DNA of 7,484 bases from Paracoccaceae bacterium (GTDB lineage: Bacteria > Pseudomonadota > Alphaproteobacteria > Rhodobacterales > Rhodobacteraceae), in NCBI GenBank assembly GCA_027080755.1, contig JALWQC010000137.1, forward strand, positions 1-7,484, written 5' to 3'. The position numbers and the translations under genes were made by a program. Below are positions 1 to 5,964 of the stretch, piece after piece (positions within the stretch are counted from its first letter, which is position 1; the number at the start of each line of letters is the position of its first letter). The notes under the pieces are model-generated. The model was not told the DNA's origin. It searched no databases and worked only from the letters and a program-made list of their open reading frames with translations.

Positions 1-1471
1 TTTCTGTCATGAACAGGGCGCCCATGCGGTTGCTGTCGGGGCGGATCAGATCGTGCCCCATCATCTGGCGAAAAATGGCCTGCCACTGTTTGCGGTTGAA
101 TTCCTTGCCGACACCAAAGGTGGGCAGCTGGTCGTGGCGGCGGGCGATGATCTTGCCCGTGCTGTTGCCCAGCAGGATGTCGATCAGATGCCCCGCGCCG
201 AAGCTTTCGCCAGTGCGCAGCATGGCCGAGAGGGCCTTGCGCACGGCGTCGGTGCCGTCCACGACCTCGGGCGGGGTGGTGCAGAGGTCGCAGTTGCCAC
301 AGGGTTCGGTCCGGACCTCGCCGAAGTATTCCAGCAGGTTGATGCGGCGGCATTTCAGCGCCTCGGCCAAACCCAGCAGGGCATTCAGGCGGGCGTGGTC
401 GGCAGCGCGGCGTTCGGGGGGGGCCAACCCCTCGTCAATCTGGGCGCGACGCAGGCGGATGTCGTCGGCGCCGTAAAGGGTCAGCGTGTCGGCGGGCGCC
501 CCGTCACGACCGGCACGGCCGATTTCCTGATAATAGCTTTCGATGGATTTGGGCAGGTCGGCGTGGGCGACAAACCGGATGTCGGGTTTATCCACCCCCA
601 TACCAAAGGCGACGGTGGCGCAGACGATCAAGCCGTCCTCGCGCTGGAAACGGGTTTCGGCAAGGCGGCGGTCGTCGGGATCCATCCCCGCGTGATAGTG
701 GAGCGCGGTATGCCCCTCGGCCCGCAGGGCGTTGGCCAGCACCTCGGTCTTGTTGCGGCTGGAACAATAGACGATGCCGGCCTGCCCCTTGCGCGCATTG
801 ACGAAATCCAGCAGTTGCCGCCGCGGCTGGTCCTTGGGCTGGAAGGCAAGGTTCAGGTTCGGGCGGTCAAACCCCTGGATAAAGGTCCGGGGCTGTTCCC
901 CGCCGAACAGTTTTTGCACAATCTCCTGCTGGGTTTCGGCATCGGCGGTGGCGGTAAAGGCGGCGGTCTGGATATTGCCAAGCTGCGCCCGCAGTTCGCC
1001 GATTTTCAGATAGTCGGGGCGGAAATCATGGCCCCACTGGGACACGCAATGCGCCTCGTCCACGGCCAGAAGGGTGACGTTGATACGGCGCAAAAGCTGC
1101 ACAGCGCCGCCGTTCGCCAACCGTTCGGGCGCCATATACAGCAGCTTCAGGCGGCCCTCGTCGAGGGCTTGAAACACCTCTTCGGTTTCTTCCTCGGTAT
1201 TGCCCGAGGTCAGCGCGCCGGCCTCTACCCCCGCTTCGCGCAGGGCGCGGACCTGATCGCGCATCAGGGCAATGAGGGGGGAAATCACCACGGTCACGCC
1301 CTCGCGGCACAGGGCCGGAAGCTGGAAACACAGGGATTTTCCGCCGCCCGTCGGCATGATGGCCAACACGTTGCGGCCGGCATTCACGGCCTCTACAATC
1401 TCGGCCTGTCCGGGGCGGTAGGAATCAAAGCCGAAAACCGATTGCAGCAGGGATGTGGCGGTATCAGACAT
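1..1471 (-). CDS. recQ: ATP-dependent DNA helicase RecQ, N-terminal 490 residues (cut by window edge)
   Basis: RecQ is a cytosolic 3'-to-5' superfamily 2 helicase acting in recombination repair and at stalled replication forks. Reading the minus strand from the ATG at 1471 gives 490 codons with no stop down to position 2. Visible landmarks are the early RPGQ motif (residues 19-22), Walker A TGGGKS (41-46), the DEAH box (138-141) followed by CVSQWGHDFRPDY, the motif III region AFTATA (171-176), and motif VI QEIGRAGRDG (315-324). The RecQ zinc-binding cysteines are at 374, 391, 394 and 397. After these comes a winged-helix (RQC) region with the typical FGVGKEFNR stretch near 452-460. The end of RQC and any HRDC domain lie beyond the left edge. 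The ATG overlaps the stop of the upstream hydrolase gene by one base (TGATG), suggesting translational coupling. No damage is seen, and identification is secure. Confidence 0.96.
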   Translation of the reverse strand, partial: MSDTATSLLQSVFGFDSYRPGQAEIVEAVNAGRNVLAIMPTGGGKSLCFQLPALCREGVTVVISPLIALMRDQVRALREAGVEAGALTSGNTEEETEEVFQALDEGRLKLLYMAPERLANGGAVQLLRRINVTLLAVDEAHCVSQWGHDFRPDYLKIGELRAQLGNIQTAAFTATADAETQQEIVQKLFGGEQPRTFIQGFDRPNLNLAFQPKDQPRRQLLDFVNARKGQAGIVYCSSRNKTEVLANALRAEGHTALHYHAGMDPDDRRLAETRFQREDGLIVCATVAFGMGVDKPDIRFVAHADLPKSIESYYQEIGRAGRDGAPADTLTLYGADDIRLRRAQIDEGLAPPERRAADHARLNALLGLAEALKCRRINLLEYFGEVRTEPCGNCDLCTTPPEVVDGTDAVRKALSAMLRTGESFGAGHLIDILLGNSTGKIIARRHDQLPTFGVGKEFNRKQWQAIFRQMMGHDLIRPDSNRMGALFMTE

Positions 1472-2634
1472 CACAGGCCTGCAACAATCTGGCGGAACAT
1501 ATCGAGGTTCTGCTCGAAGGAGCCATCCTCGCGAAAGCCGCGATCGGCAGAATTGACGGCGATCACCACCCCCTGCGGTTCGTTGACATAGATGTATTGC
1601 CCGTAAATTCCGCGTGCGAAATATTCGCCCTCGGCCGGATCGGCGGGAAGCCACCACTGGAAGCCGTATTTCACCTCGCCCGGCGCGGTCGGGGCGCTGG
1701 CGCGGGTAGAGGCAAGAACCCAGCTTTCCGGCACAATGCGGCGGCCGTCCAGCGCGCCGTGGTTCAGGAACATCTGCCCGAAACGGGCGTAATCTCGCGT
1801 GCGCAGGTTCAGCCCGCCCAGCACAAAGGCAACCCCCTTGCCGTCGGTCAGGTAATAGGGCGAGGCTTCAAGCCGCAGCGGCGCCAGAATTTTTTCCGCC
1901 ATCAGGCCGGGAATGTCCCGCCCCGTCGCGCCGCGGATAACCATGCCGATAACATGGGTATCAATGGAAACATATTGCCATGCCGTGCCGGCGGGCGCGT
2001 CCAGCCCTGTCAGACCGGCGGCGAATTTGTCCATCGATCCGCCCAGCGCCAGCACCCGGCCCATTTTGTTGATGTCGGAATTGAAATCGAGGTAATCCTC
2101 GTTGAAGGTCACACCGCTGGCCATGTTCAGCACGTTGCGGATGCTGGCCCCGTCATAGGCGCTGCCGGCCAGTTCCGGCGCGTATTTTACCACCGGATCA
2201 TCGAGCGAGTCTATCGCCCCCTCTTCCAGCAGCACGCCGAACAGCGCCGAAAGATAGCTTTTGGCCACGGACCACGAGATCCGCAGATCGTCCTGCCCCG
2301 TGCCTTTGTAATACCCCTCGAAGGCGATATGGCCGTTCTTCAGAACCACCAGCCCCGTCACCGAGCGCGCGGCGATCCAGTCGTCCAGACCCCCGGGCAT
2401 ATCGCGGGGGGCAGGCGGCAGAGGGGTTGGCGCCTGCGTGGGCAGGGGCATGGGTTTGTTGAAAAACATCCGGTCCATGTGGCTGAAATTGCGCACGATG
2501 TTCTGTTCGGCAAACAGGGAGTTGACGGCCAGAAGGCGTTTGATGTCACCCCATTTCCAGGCAAGGCCGGCGGTGACCACAAGGGTTGTTAGCAGCAACA
2601 CGATAGACAGGTTCCGTTTCAGATGGGGGTTCAC
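1471..2634 (-). CDS. Beta-lactamase-fold serine hydrolase (class C / COG1680-like), membrane-anchored
   Basis: A 387-residue protein of the beta-lactamase / esterase / 6-aminohexanoate-dimer hydrolase superfamily. Its N-terminus has a short basic segment followed by a hydrophobic helix (about residues 8-25) and then a Pro-rich linker (about 61-80). This suggests an inner-membrane anchor with the catalytic domain in the periplasm. The catalytic SxxK motif is S122-V-A-K125, within ISWSVAKSYLSALFG. The second motif is Y221-V-S223, where penicillin-recognising enzymes usually have YxN. The third-motif region is around GIYGQ (342-346), without a clear KTG or HxG. The protein is therefore more likely an esterase or amide hydrolase than a true beta-lactamase; its substrate is unknown. 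The start is GTG at 2634, which places the basic and hydrophobic N-terminus in frame. It lies 9 bases after gntR and overlaps recQ by one base, so it could share a transcript with either. Confidence 0.9.
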   Translation of the reverse strand: MNPHLKRNLSIVLLLTTLVVTAGLAWKWGDIKRLLAVNSLFAEQNIVRNFSHMDRMFFNKPMPLPTQAPTPLPPAPRDMPGGLDDWIAARSVTGLVVLKNGHIAFEGYYKGTGQDDLRISWSVAKSYLSALFGVLLEEGAIDSLDDPVVKYAPELAGSAYDGASIRNVLNMASGVTFNEDYLDFNSDINKMGRVLALGGSMDKFAAGLTGLDAPAGTAWQYVSIDTHVIGMVIRGATGRDIPGLMAEKILAPLRLEASPYYLTDGKGVAFVLGGLNLRTRDYARFGQMFLNHGALDGRRIVPESWVLASTRASAPTAPGEVKYGFQWWLPADPAEGEYFARGIYGQYIYVNEPQGVVIAVNSADRGFREDGSFEQNLDMFRQIVAGL

Positions 2635-2643
2635 GGCAGGGCC

Positions 2644-3282
2644 TTAGCTTAGCAGCATGCGCAGGCCGCTGGTCACGTCGGCGCGGATGGCAACACGCAG
2701 GCCCGGTTCATCGCCGGCGCGCAGGGTGGCAAGGATCGTGCGGTGTTTCTCGCTGGCCAGTTTGCGGTGCAGGCCGGAATAGAGCGCCCGCATCGTCGGC
2801 CCCGATTGCAGCCAGACGGTTTCGGTCAGGGCCAGCATGGCGGGGGACTGGGCGCGCAGATACAGCGTGCGGTGGAATTCCAGATTGGCGCGGACATAGC
2901 CGGTGGCGTCCGCCTTTACGATCATCTGGTCGATGGTGGAATTGATGCTTTGCAGCCGCTCTATCAGTGCCGCATGGACACGGGGCAAGGCGCGCGAGGC
3001 CAGCTCGGGCTCCAATATCGCGCGGACGCAGGCCAGTTCCTCTATGCGTTCGTTGGACAGCGCCGGCGTCGTGACCCGCCCCGAGGGCGACAGGTTCAGC
3101 GCCCCCTCGGCGGCAAGGCGGCGCACGGCCTCGCGCGCGGGGGTCATGGAAACGCCGAATTCCGCCCCGATGCCGCGCAGGGTCAGGGCGGCGCCGGGGG
3201 CAATCTCGCCGTGCATGATGCGGGTTTTCAGGGTGCGATACACCCGTTCATGGGCCGGCAGGGTCTGGGTTTCGGTGGTCAT
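2644..3282 (-). CDS. GntR-family transcriptional regulator, FCD (FadR-like) subgroup
   Basis: A 212-residue DNA-binding regulator. Residues about 8-75 form the GntR winged helix-turn-helix, with characteristic stretches VYRTLKTRIMHGEIAPGA and SMTPAREAVRRLAAEGAL. Residues about 80-205 are the all-helical FCD ligand-binding domain: an ELACVRAILEPELA helix, then an NLEFHRTLYLRA segment with the metal/ligand-type histidine, then EKHRTILATLRAGD. Such proteins usually bind carboxylic acids or related metabolites and repress nearby genes; the ligand cannot be told from sequence. The ATG at 3282 is preceded seven bases upstream by a perfect 12-base palindrome, so autoregulation is likely. No strong Shine-Dalgarno sequence is seen. 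The next gene downstream, 9 bases away, is the serine hydrolase, the most natural candidate target, but this is inference. Confidence 0.94.
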   Translation of the reverse strand: MTTETQTLPAHERVYRTLKTRIMHGEIAPGAALTLRGIGAEFGVSMTPAREAVRRLAAEGALNLSPSGRVTTPALSNERIEELACVRAILEPELASRALPRVHAALIERLQSINSTIDQMIVKADATGYVRANLEFHRTLYLRAQSPAMLALTETVWLQSGPTMRALYSGLHRKLASEKHRTILATLRAGDEPGLRVAIRADVTSGLRMLLS

Positions 3283-3289
3283 GTTCTAT

Positions 3290-3301
3290 TTGTGATCACA
3301 A
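3290..3301. promoter_or_regulatory. Candidate GntR operator (perfect 12-base palindrome)
   Basis: TTGTGATCACAA reads identically on both strands and ends seven bases before the gntR start codon. A possible -35 element (TTGACC on the minus strand, 3317-3312) precedes it, which would put the palindrome over the -10 and transcription start region. No convincing -10 is seen, so the promoter itself is uncertain. The GT...AC arrangement resembles sites of the FadR subgroup, but with a wider centre than the usual consensus. It also equals two CRP half sites with no spacer, which would not be a normal CRP site. Confidence 0.5.
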
Positions 3302-3313
3302 GGCCGCAAAAGG

Positions 3314-4000
3314 TCAAGCGCCAAAATCCACGCTGTGCAGTTTCGCCCCGTTTTCCCGCAGCCAGTGCCGGTGGTCGGCATAATCGGGCATCATATCCGC
3401 AACCAGCCGCCAATATTCCGCCGAATGGTTCATATGCACCAGATGCGCGACCTCGTGCGCGGCGACATAGTCCAGAACCGCCGGCGGGGCCATAACCAGC
3501 CGCCACGAAAACATCAGATTCCCGTCCGAGGTGCAGGACCCCCAGCGCGACCGCGTATCGCGCAGGGTAATCCGGCCGAAAGGGCGCCCGATCTGTCCGG
3601 CATAACGTTCCACAGCCGGCAGCAGGGCATTACGGGCCTGCAATTTCAGAAAGGCCCGCAAACGCGCGGCGGGGTTCGGGGTTGCGACCTCCAACACCAT
3701 ACCGTTGATCCTGACGGACCGCCCCGCAACCGTCCTGAGGGTCAGCATCTGCCCGCGAAACGGGATCTCCGCCCCGTCCAGCAGCTCTGCCCGCGCAGGC
3801 AGGCGGGCAATCTGTTGGCGCAACCAGTCCTCTTGCCGGATAACAAAGGCCTTCGCCTCGCGCAGAGAGGCCCGCTTGGGCATGGTCAGCGTCGCGCGCC
3901 CGTCCGCCTGCGACACCCGCAAGGTCAGACGTCTGGCGCGGGCATTGCGTTTCAGGCGCACCTCTATCGGCGGCGTCCCGAGGGTTAAAACTCCGCTCAA
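3314..4000 (-). CDS. YgjP-like / M48-family zinc metallopeptidase (DUF45 type)
   Basis: A 228-residue protein of the YgjP-like (DUF45, SprT-related) family. The zinc site is the HEVAH motif (residues 182-186, metal ligands H182 and H186, catalytic E183). It continues as HLVHMNHSAEYW, whose H192 is the probable third ligand. The upstream SRWGSC motif (151-156) is also diagnostic of the family. No signal peptide or membrane segment is seen, so it is presumably cytosolic. Its substrates are not established. The start is TTG at 4000, overlapping the phaZ stop as TTGA. This start is chosen because the N-terminal strand region (IEVRLKRNARARRLTLRVS) is family-like and the 4-base overlap indicates coupling. 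A GTG 13 codons later is possible but would cut into that strand region. Confidence 0.92.
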   Translation of the reverse strand: MSGVLTLGTPPIEVRLKRNARARRLTLRVSQADGRATLTMPKRASLREAKAFVIRQEDWLRQQIARLPARAELLDGAEIPFRGQMLTLRTVAGRSVRINGMVLEVATPNPAARLRAFLKLQARNALLPAVERYAGQIGRPFGRITLRDTRSRWGSCTSDGNLMFSWRLVMAPPAVLDYVAAHEVAHLVHMNHSAEYWRLVADMMPDYADHRHWLRENGAKLHSVDFGA

Positions 4001-5250
4001 CCTGCCGCCTGCACCCGGTTGGCGGCGATAAATTCCGCCACCTTCGGCTGGATAACGTTGCGCCAGCGCGAGCCGTTGAAAATCCCGTAATGCCCGACAC
4101 CTTCCTGCACATAATGCAGATGCTTGCCGGCGGGCAGGTTCGGGGTCAGGGTGTGGGCGGCCTCTGTCTGGCCAAGGCCGGTGATGTCGTCTTTTTCGCC
4201 CTCTATCGTCAGCAGGGCAATGTCGGTAATGGCGCCGGTGTCAATCAGCGTGTCGCGGTAATAATAGGCGCCGGTGGCCAGCAGGCGTTTCTGGAAAACA
4301 CGCTCTATGGTTTGCAGGTAGAACGGCGCGGTCAGGTCCATCACCGCCATATATTCATCGTAAAACGTCCGGTGGGCGTCCGTGCTGTCGCCATCGCCCT
4401 TTACCAGATTGTTAAACTGGGTCTTGTGGGCGTCTATGTGTTTGTCCAGATTCATCGCCAGAAAGCCGGACAGCTGCAAAAACCCCGGATAGACCCGGCG
4501 CATAAAACCGGCATTGGGCCAGGGAACCGTGACGATCACGTTGTTTTCAAACCACGACAAGGGGCGGGTCGTTGCCAGTTCGTTCGGCTGCTTGGGGTTC
4601 TGCGCCGTGTCGATCGGCGAGCCCATCAGCGTAATAGAGGCCGGCCGGAACGGTGATTCGGCCTGCGCCATCAGACTGGCGGCAACCATCATCGGCACCC
4701 CGGGCTGGCACACGGCCATAACGGCGGGACGCTCGCCATCACGGGCCAGAATCTTGCAGAACTCCACCAGATAATCCGCGTAATCGTCCAGATCGAAATC
4801 CCCCGCCGACAGCGGCACTTCCCGCGCATCGACCCAATCGGTGACATAGACGTCATGCCCGGGCAACATCGCCTGCACCGTGCCGCGCAGCAGGGTGGCA
4901 TAATGCCCCGACATCGGCGCGATAACCAGAACGGGGGGATCGTTGCGCGCCCCGGCCGGCTTTGAATCCCGCTTGAAATGGCGCAGATTGCAAAACGGCA
5001 GCGAATGGGTGATTTCTTCAAGGATCGGGGTTTCCACACCGTCAATCACAACCGAATCAATCCCGAAGGCCGGCTTGCCATAGCGGCGCGTGGCATTGAT
5101 AAACATATCGAAAGCCGCCGCCGTGCTGCGGGCCGGGTAGCTCCGGGCAAAGGGGTTGAGCGGCGATTGCACCATTTCGCGCCCCAGTTCCGCGGCCGTG
5201 CGCATGGGGGAAATCGCGGCGTGGGTCAGTTCATAGGCGTGATATAGCAT
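3997..5250 (-). CDS. phaZ: Intracellular polyhydroxyalkanoate depolymerase PhaZ
   Basis: A 417-residue enzyme of the intracellular PhaZ family (type TIGR01849, like PhaZa1 of Ralstonia/Cupriavidus). It hydrolyses polyhydroxybutyrate stored in cytoplasmic granules to release 3-hydroxybutyrate units. It has an alpha/beta-hydrolase fold. The oxyanion-region stretch is APMSGHYATLLRGTV (111-125). The lipase-like box is AVCQPG, with cysteine C181 in place of the usual serine. The acid residue is probably D354 or D355 (EGEKDDITG) and the catalytic histidine H387 (EGVGHYGIF). These match the Cys-Asp-His triad known for the family in both order and spacing. No signal peptide is present, as expected for an intracellular enzyme. 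A GGAG ribosome-binding site (5260-5257) lies six bases before the ATG. It is the first gene of the minus-strand run and overlaps the metallopeptidase start by four bases. No phaC, phaP or phaR is visible nearby. Confidence 0.96.
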   Translation of the reverse strand: MLYHAYELTHAAISPMRTAAELGREMVQSPLNPFARSYPARSTAAAFDMFINATRRYGKPAFGIDSVVIDGVETPILEEITHSLPFCNLRHFKRDSKPAGARNDPPVLVIAPMSGHYATLLRGTVQAMLPGHDVYVTDWVDAREVPLSAGDFDLDDYADYLVEFCKILARDGERPAVMAVCQPGVPMMVAASLMAQAESPFRPASITLMGSPIDTAQNPKQPNELATTRPLSWFENNVIVTVPWPNAGFMRRVYPGFLQLSGFLAMNLDKHIDAHKTQFNNLVKGDGDSTDAHRTFYDEYMAVMDLTAPFYLQTIERVFQKRLLATGAYYYRDTLIDTGAITDIALLTIEGEKDDITGLGQTEAAHTLTPNLPAGKHLHYVQEGVGHYGIFNGSRWRNVIQPKVAEFIAANRVQAAG

Positions 5251-5260
5251 GGTTTGCTCC

Positions 5261-5275
5261 AGTTTCGTCGAAACT
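5261..5275. promoter_or_regulatory. Interrupted palindrome upstream of phaZ, candidate operator
   Basis: AGTTTCG-T-CGAAACT is a perfect 7-base inverted repeat around a single central base. It sits just upstream of the phaZ ribosome-binding site and overlaps the candidate -10 element of the phaZ promoter. A repressor binding here would block phaZ transcription. It could instead be a small hairpin at the start of the mRNA, though a one-base loop is not feasible without opening several pairs. No protein in the window is an obvious binder. Confidence 0.45.
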
Positions 5276-5299
5276 AGGGCCGATTTTATGCAGTATCAA
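5271..5299 (-). promoter_or_regulatory. Possible phaZ promoter
   Basis: On the minus strand, TTGATA (5299-5294) is followed after a 17-base spacer by TAGTTT (5276-5271). The -35 is good and the -10 is weak. The position would give a leader of only about 14 bases before the ATG. Spacing is ideal, but the weak -10 keeps this tentative. Confidence 0.3.
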
Positions 5300-5397
5300 G
5301 CCATTTCGCACTTGCAGCATACCTAAAGCCTTTGACAGCGCCACCTGTATATGGCAGTTGGCTTCAACTATTGTCCGAAATGATTCAGGGGATACCA

Positions 5398-5718
5398 ATG
5401 CCCAAAGAAGAATGGGGCGTTAAACGCCTTTGCCCGAAATGTGCCACACGTTTCTACGATCTGCAAAAGGATCCGATGACCTGCCCGTCCTGCGGCGCGG
5501 AATTCGATCTGGCATCGTTGACCAACACCGGCAACAAGTCGACTCCTGCCAAGGAAAAGGAAAAGGTAGAGGATCCGGTTGTAGACATCGAGGACGCCGA
5601 GGTTGTTCTGGATGACGACGACGCCATCCCCGCCGACGACGATCTGCTGGACGACGATGACGAGACGGTCGCGCTCGAAGAAATCGCGGATGTGCCGGCA
5701 AACGAAGACGAAAGCTGA
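5398..5718 (+). CDS. TIGR02300-family small acidic zinc-ribbon protein
   Basis: A 106-residue protein with the FYDLN-acid (TIGR02300) pattern typical of alphaproteobacteria. The N-terminus MPKEEWGVKRLCPKC is followed by FYDLQKDPMTCPSCGAEF; here FYDLQ replaces the usual FYDLN. Two CxxC pairs (C12/C15 and C30/C33) look like a zinc ribbon. The second half (about 60-106) is very rich in Asp and Glu, with DDDD runs, and is probably disordered. No function is established for the family. The ATG at 5398 is chosen because it has an AGGGG ribosome-binding site (5387-5391) six bases upstream and starts exactly with the conserved MPKEEWG. The frame stays open further upstream but without such support. 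It is divergent from phaZ and lies 90 bases before the tRNA gene. Confidence 0.93.
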   Translation: MPKEEWGVKRLCPKCATRFYDLQKDPMTCPSCGAEFDLASLTNTGNKSTPAKEKEKVEDPVVDIEDAEVVLDDDDAIPADDDLLDDDDETVALEEIADVPANEDES

Positions 5719-5722
5719 TTTT

Positions 5723-5758
5723 CCGCCGCAAGCGACATTTTTCGCTTGAACTCCGGCG
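5723..5758 (+). other. Imperfect hairpin between the TIGR02300 gene and tRNA-Ala
   Basis: CAAGCG (5729-5734) pairs with CGCTTG (5743-5748) across an eight-base loop containing a T run. An outer CGCCG (5724-5728) can pair with CGGCG (5754-5758). No T tract follows the stem, so it is not a standard intrinsic terminator. It begins four bases after the stop codon and could still act in 3'-end formation. The candidate tRNA promoter -35 overlaps its right arm. Confidence 0.3.
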
Positions 5759-5774
5759 AATCCAGCCATAGATA
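5746..5774 (+). promoter_or_regulatory. Possible tRNA-Ala promoter
   Basis: TTGAAC (5746-5751), a 17-base spacer, then TAGATA (5769-5774). Transcription would start near 5781 and leave a leader of roughly 28 bases before the mature tRNA, as expected for RNase P processing. The match is partial. Confidence 0.4.
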
Positions 5775-5808
5775 CGGGGCGTTGCCGGTTTCCGGCCACA
5801 CCCTAAAA

Positions 5809-5884
<76 letters not shown>

Positions 5885-5898
5885 ATCCCCTTCTCAAT

Positions 5899-5942
5899 CG
5901 TTGTTTTTCAATATCTTACTGATATACAACGCTTTTATTTTT
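5899..5942 (+). terminator. Possible intrinsic terminator after tRNA-Ala
   Basis: CGTTGT (5899-5904) pairs with ACAACG (5926-5931), and inside it ATATC (5911-5915) pairs with GATAT (5921-5925) around a five-base loop. A TTTTCA bulge lies on the left side. A T-rich tail, CTTTTATTTTT, follows. The stem is AT-rich and bulged, so it is weak. The same bases also contain a possible integrase promoter (TTGTTT at 5901, TATACA at 5923, 16-base spacer). Confidence 0.4.
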
Positions 5943-5964
5943 GTATTTGCTACGATTCGCGATT

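Noticed and set aside
53..1591. A 512-codon open frame on the plus strand
   Set aside because: It is the exact antisense of recQ in the same codon phase. Its translation is Gly/Gln/Val-rich with no recognisable domain, while the minus strand gives all RecQ motifs.
1453..2592. A 379-codon open frame on the plus strand
   Set aside because: It is antisense to the serine hydrolase gene, with His/Arg/Gln-rich mirror composition and no family motifs. It is an effect of high GC content.
2743..3495. A 250-codon open frame on the plus strand
   Set aside because: It spans the antisense of both gntR and the metallopeptidase, crossing their junction, and shows no domain.
3335..3988. A 217-codon open frame on the plus strand
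   Set aside because: It is a mirror of the metallopeptidase gene, whose minus strand carries HExxH and SRWGSC.
5332..5353. TTGACA followed by TATATG as a promoter for the TIGR02300 gene
   Set aside because: The spacer is only ten bases, and no acceptable -10 sits at 16-18 bases.
5332..5397. Upstream in-frame extension of the TIGR02300 protein
   Set aside because: It begins at a TTG without a ribosome-binding site and adds nonconserved residues. The ATG at 5398 has AGGGG upstream and starts with the conserved MPKEEWG.
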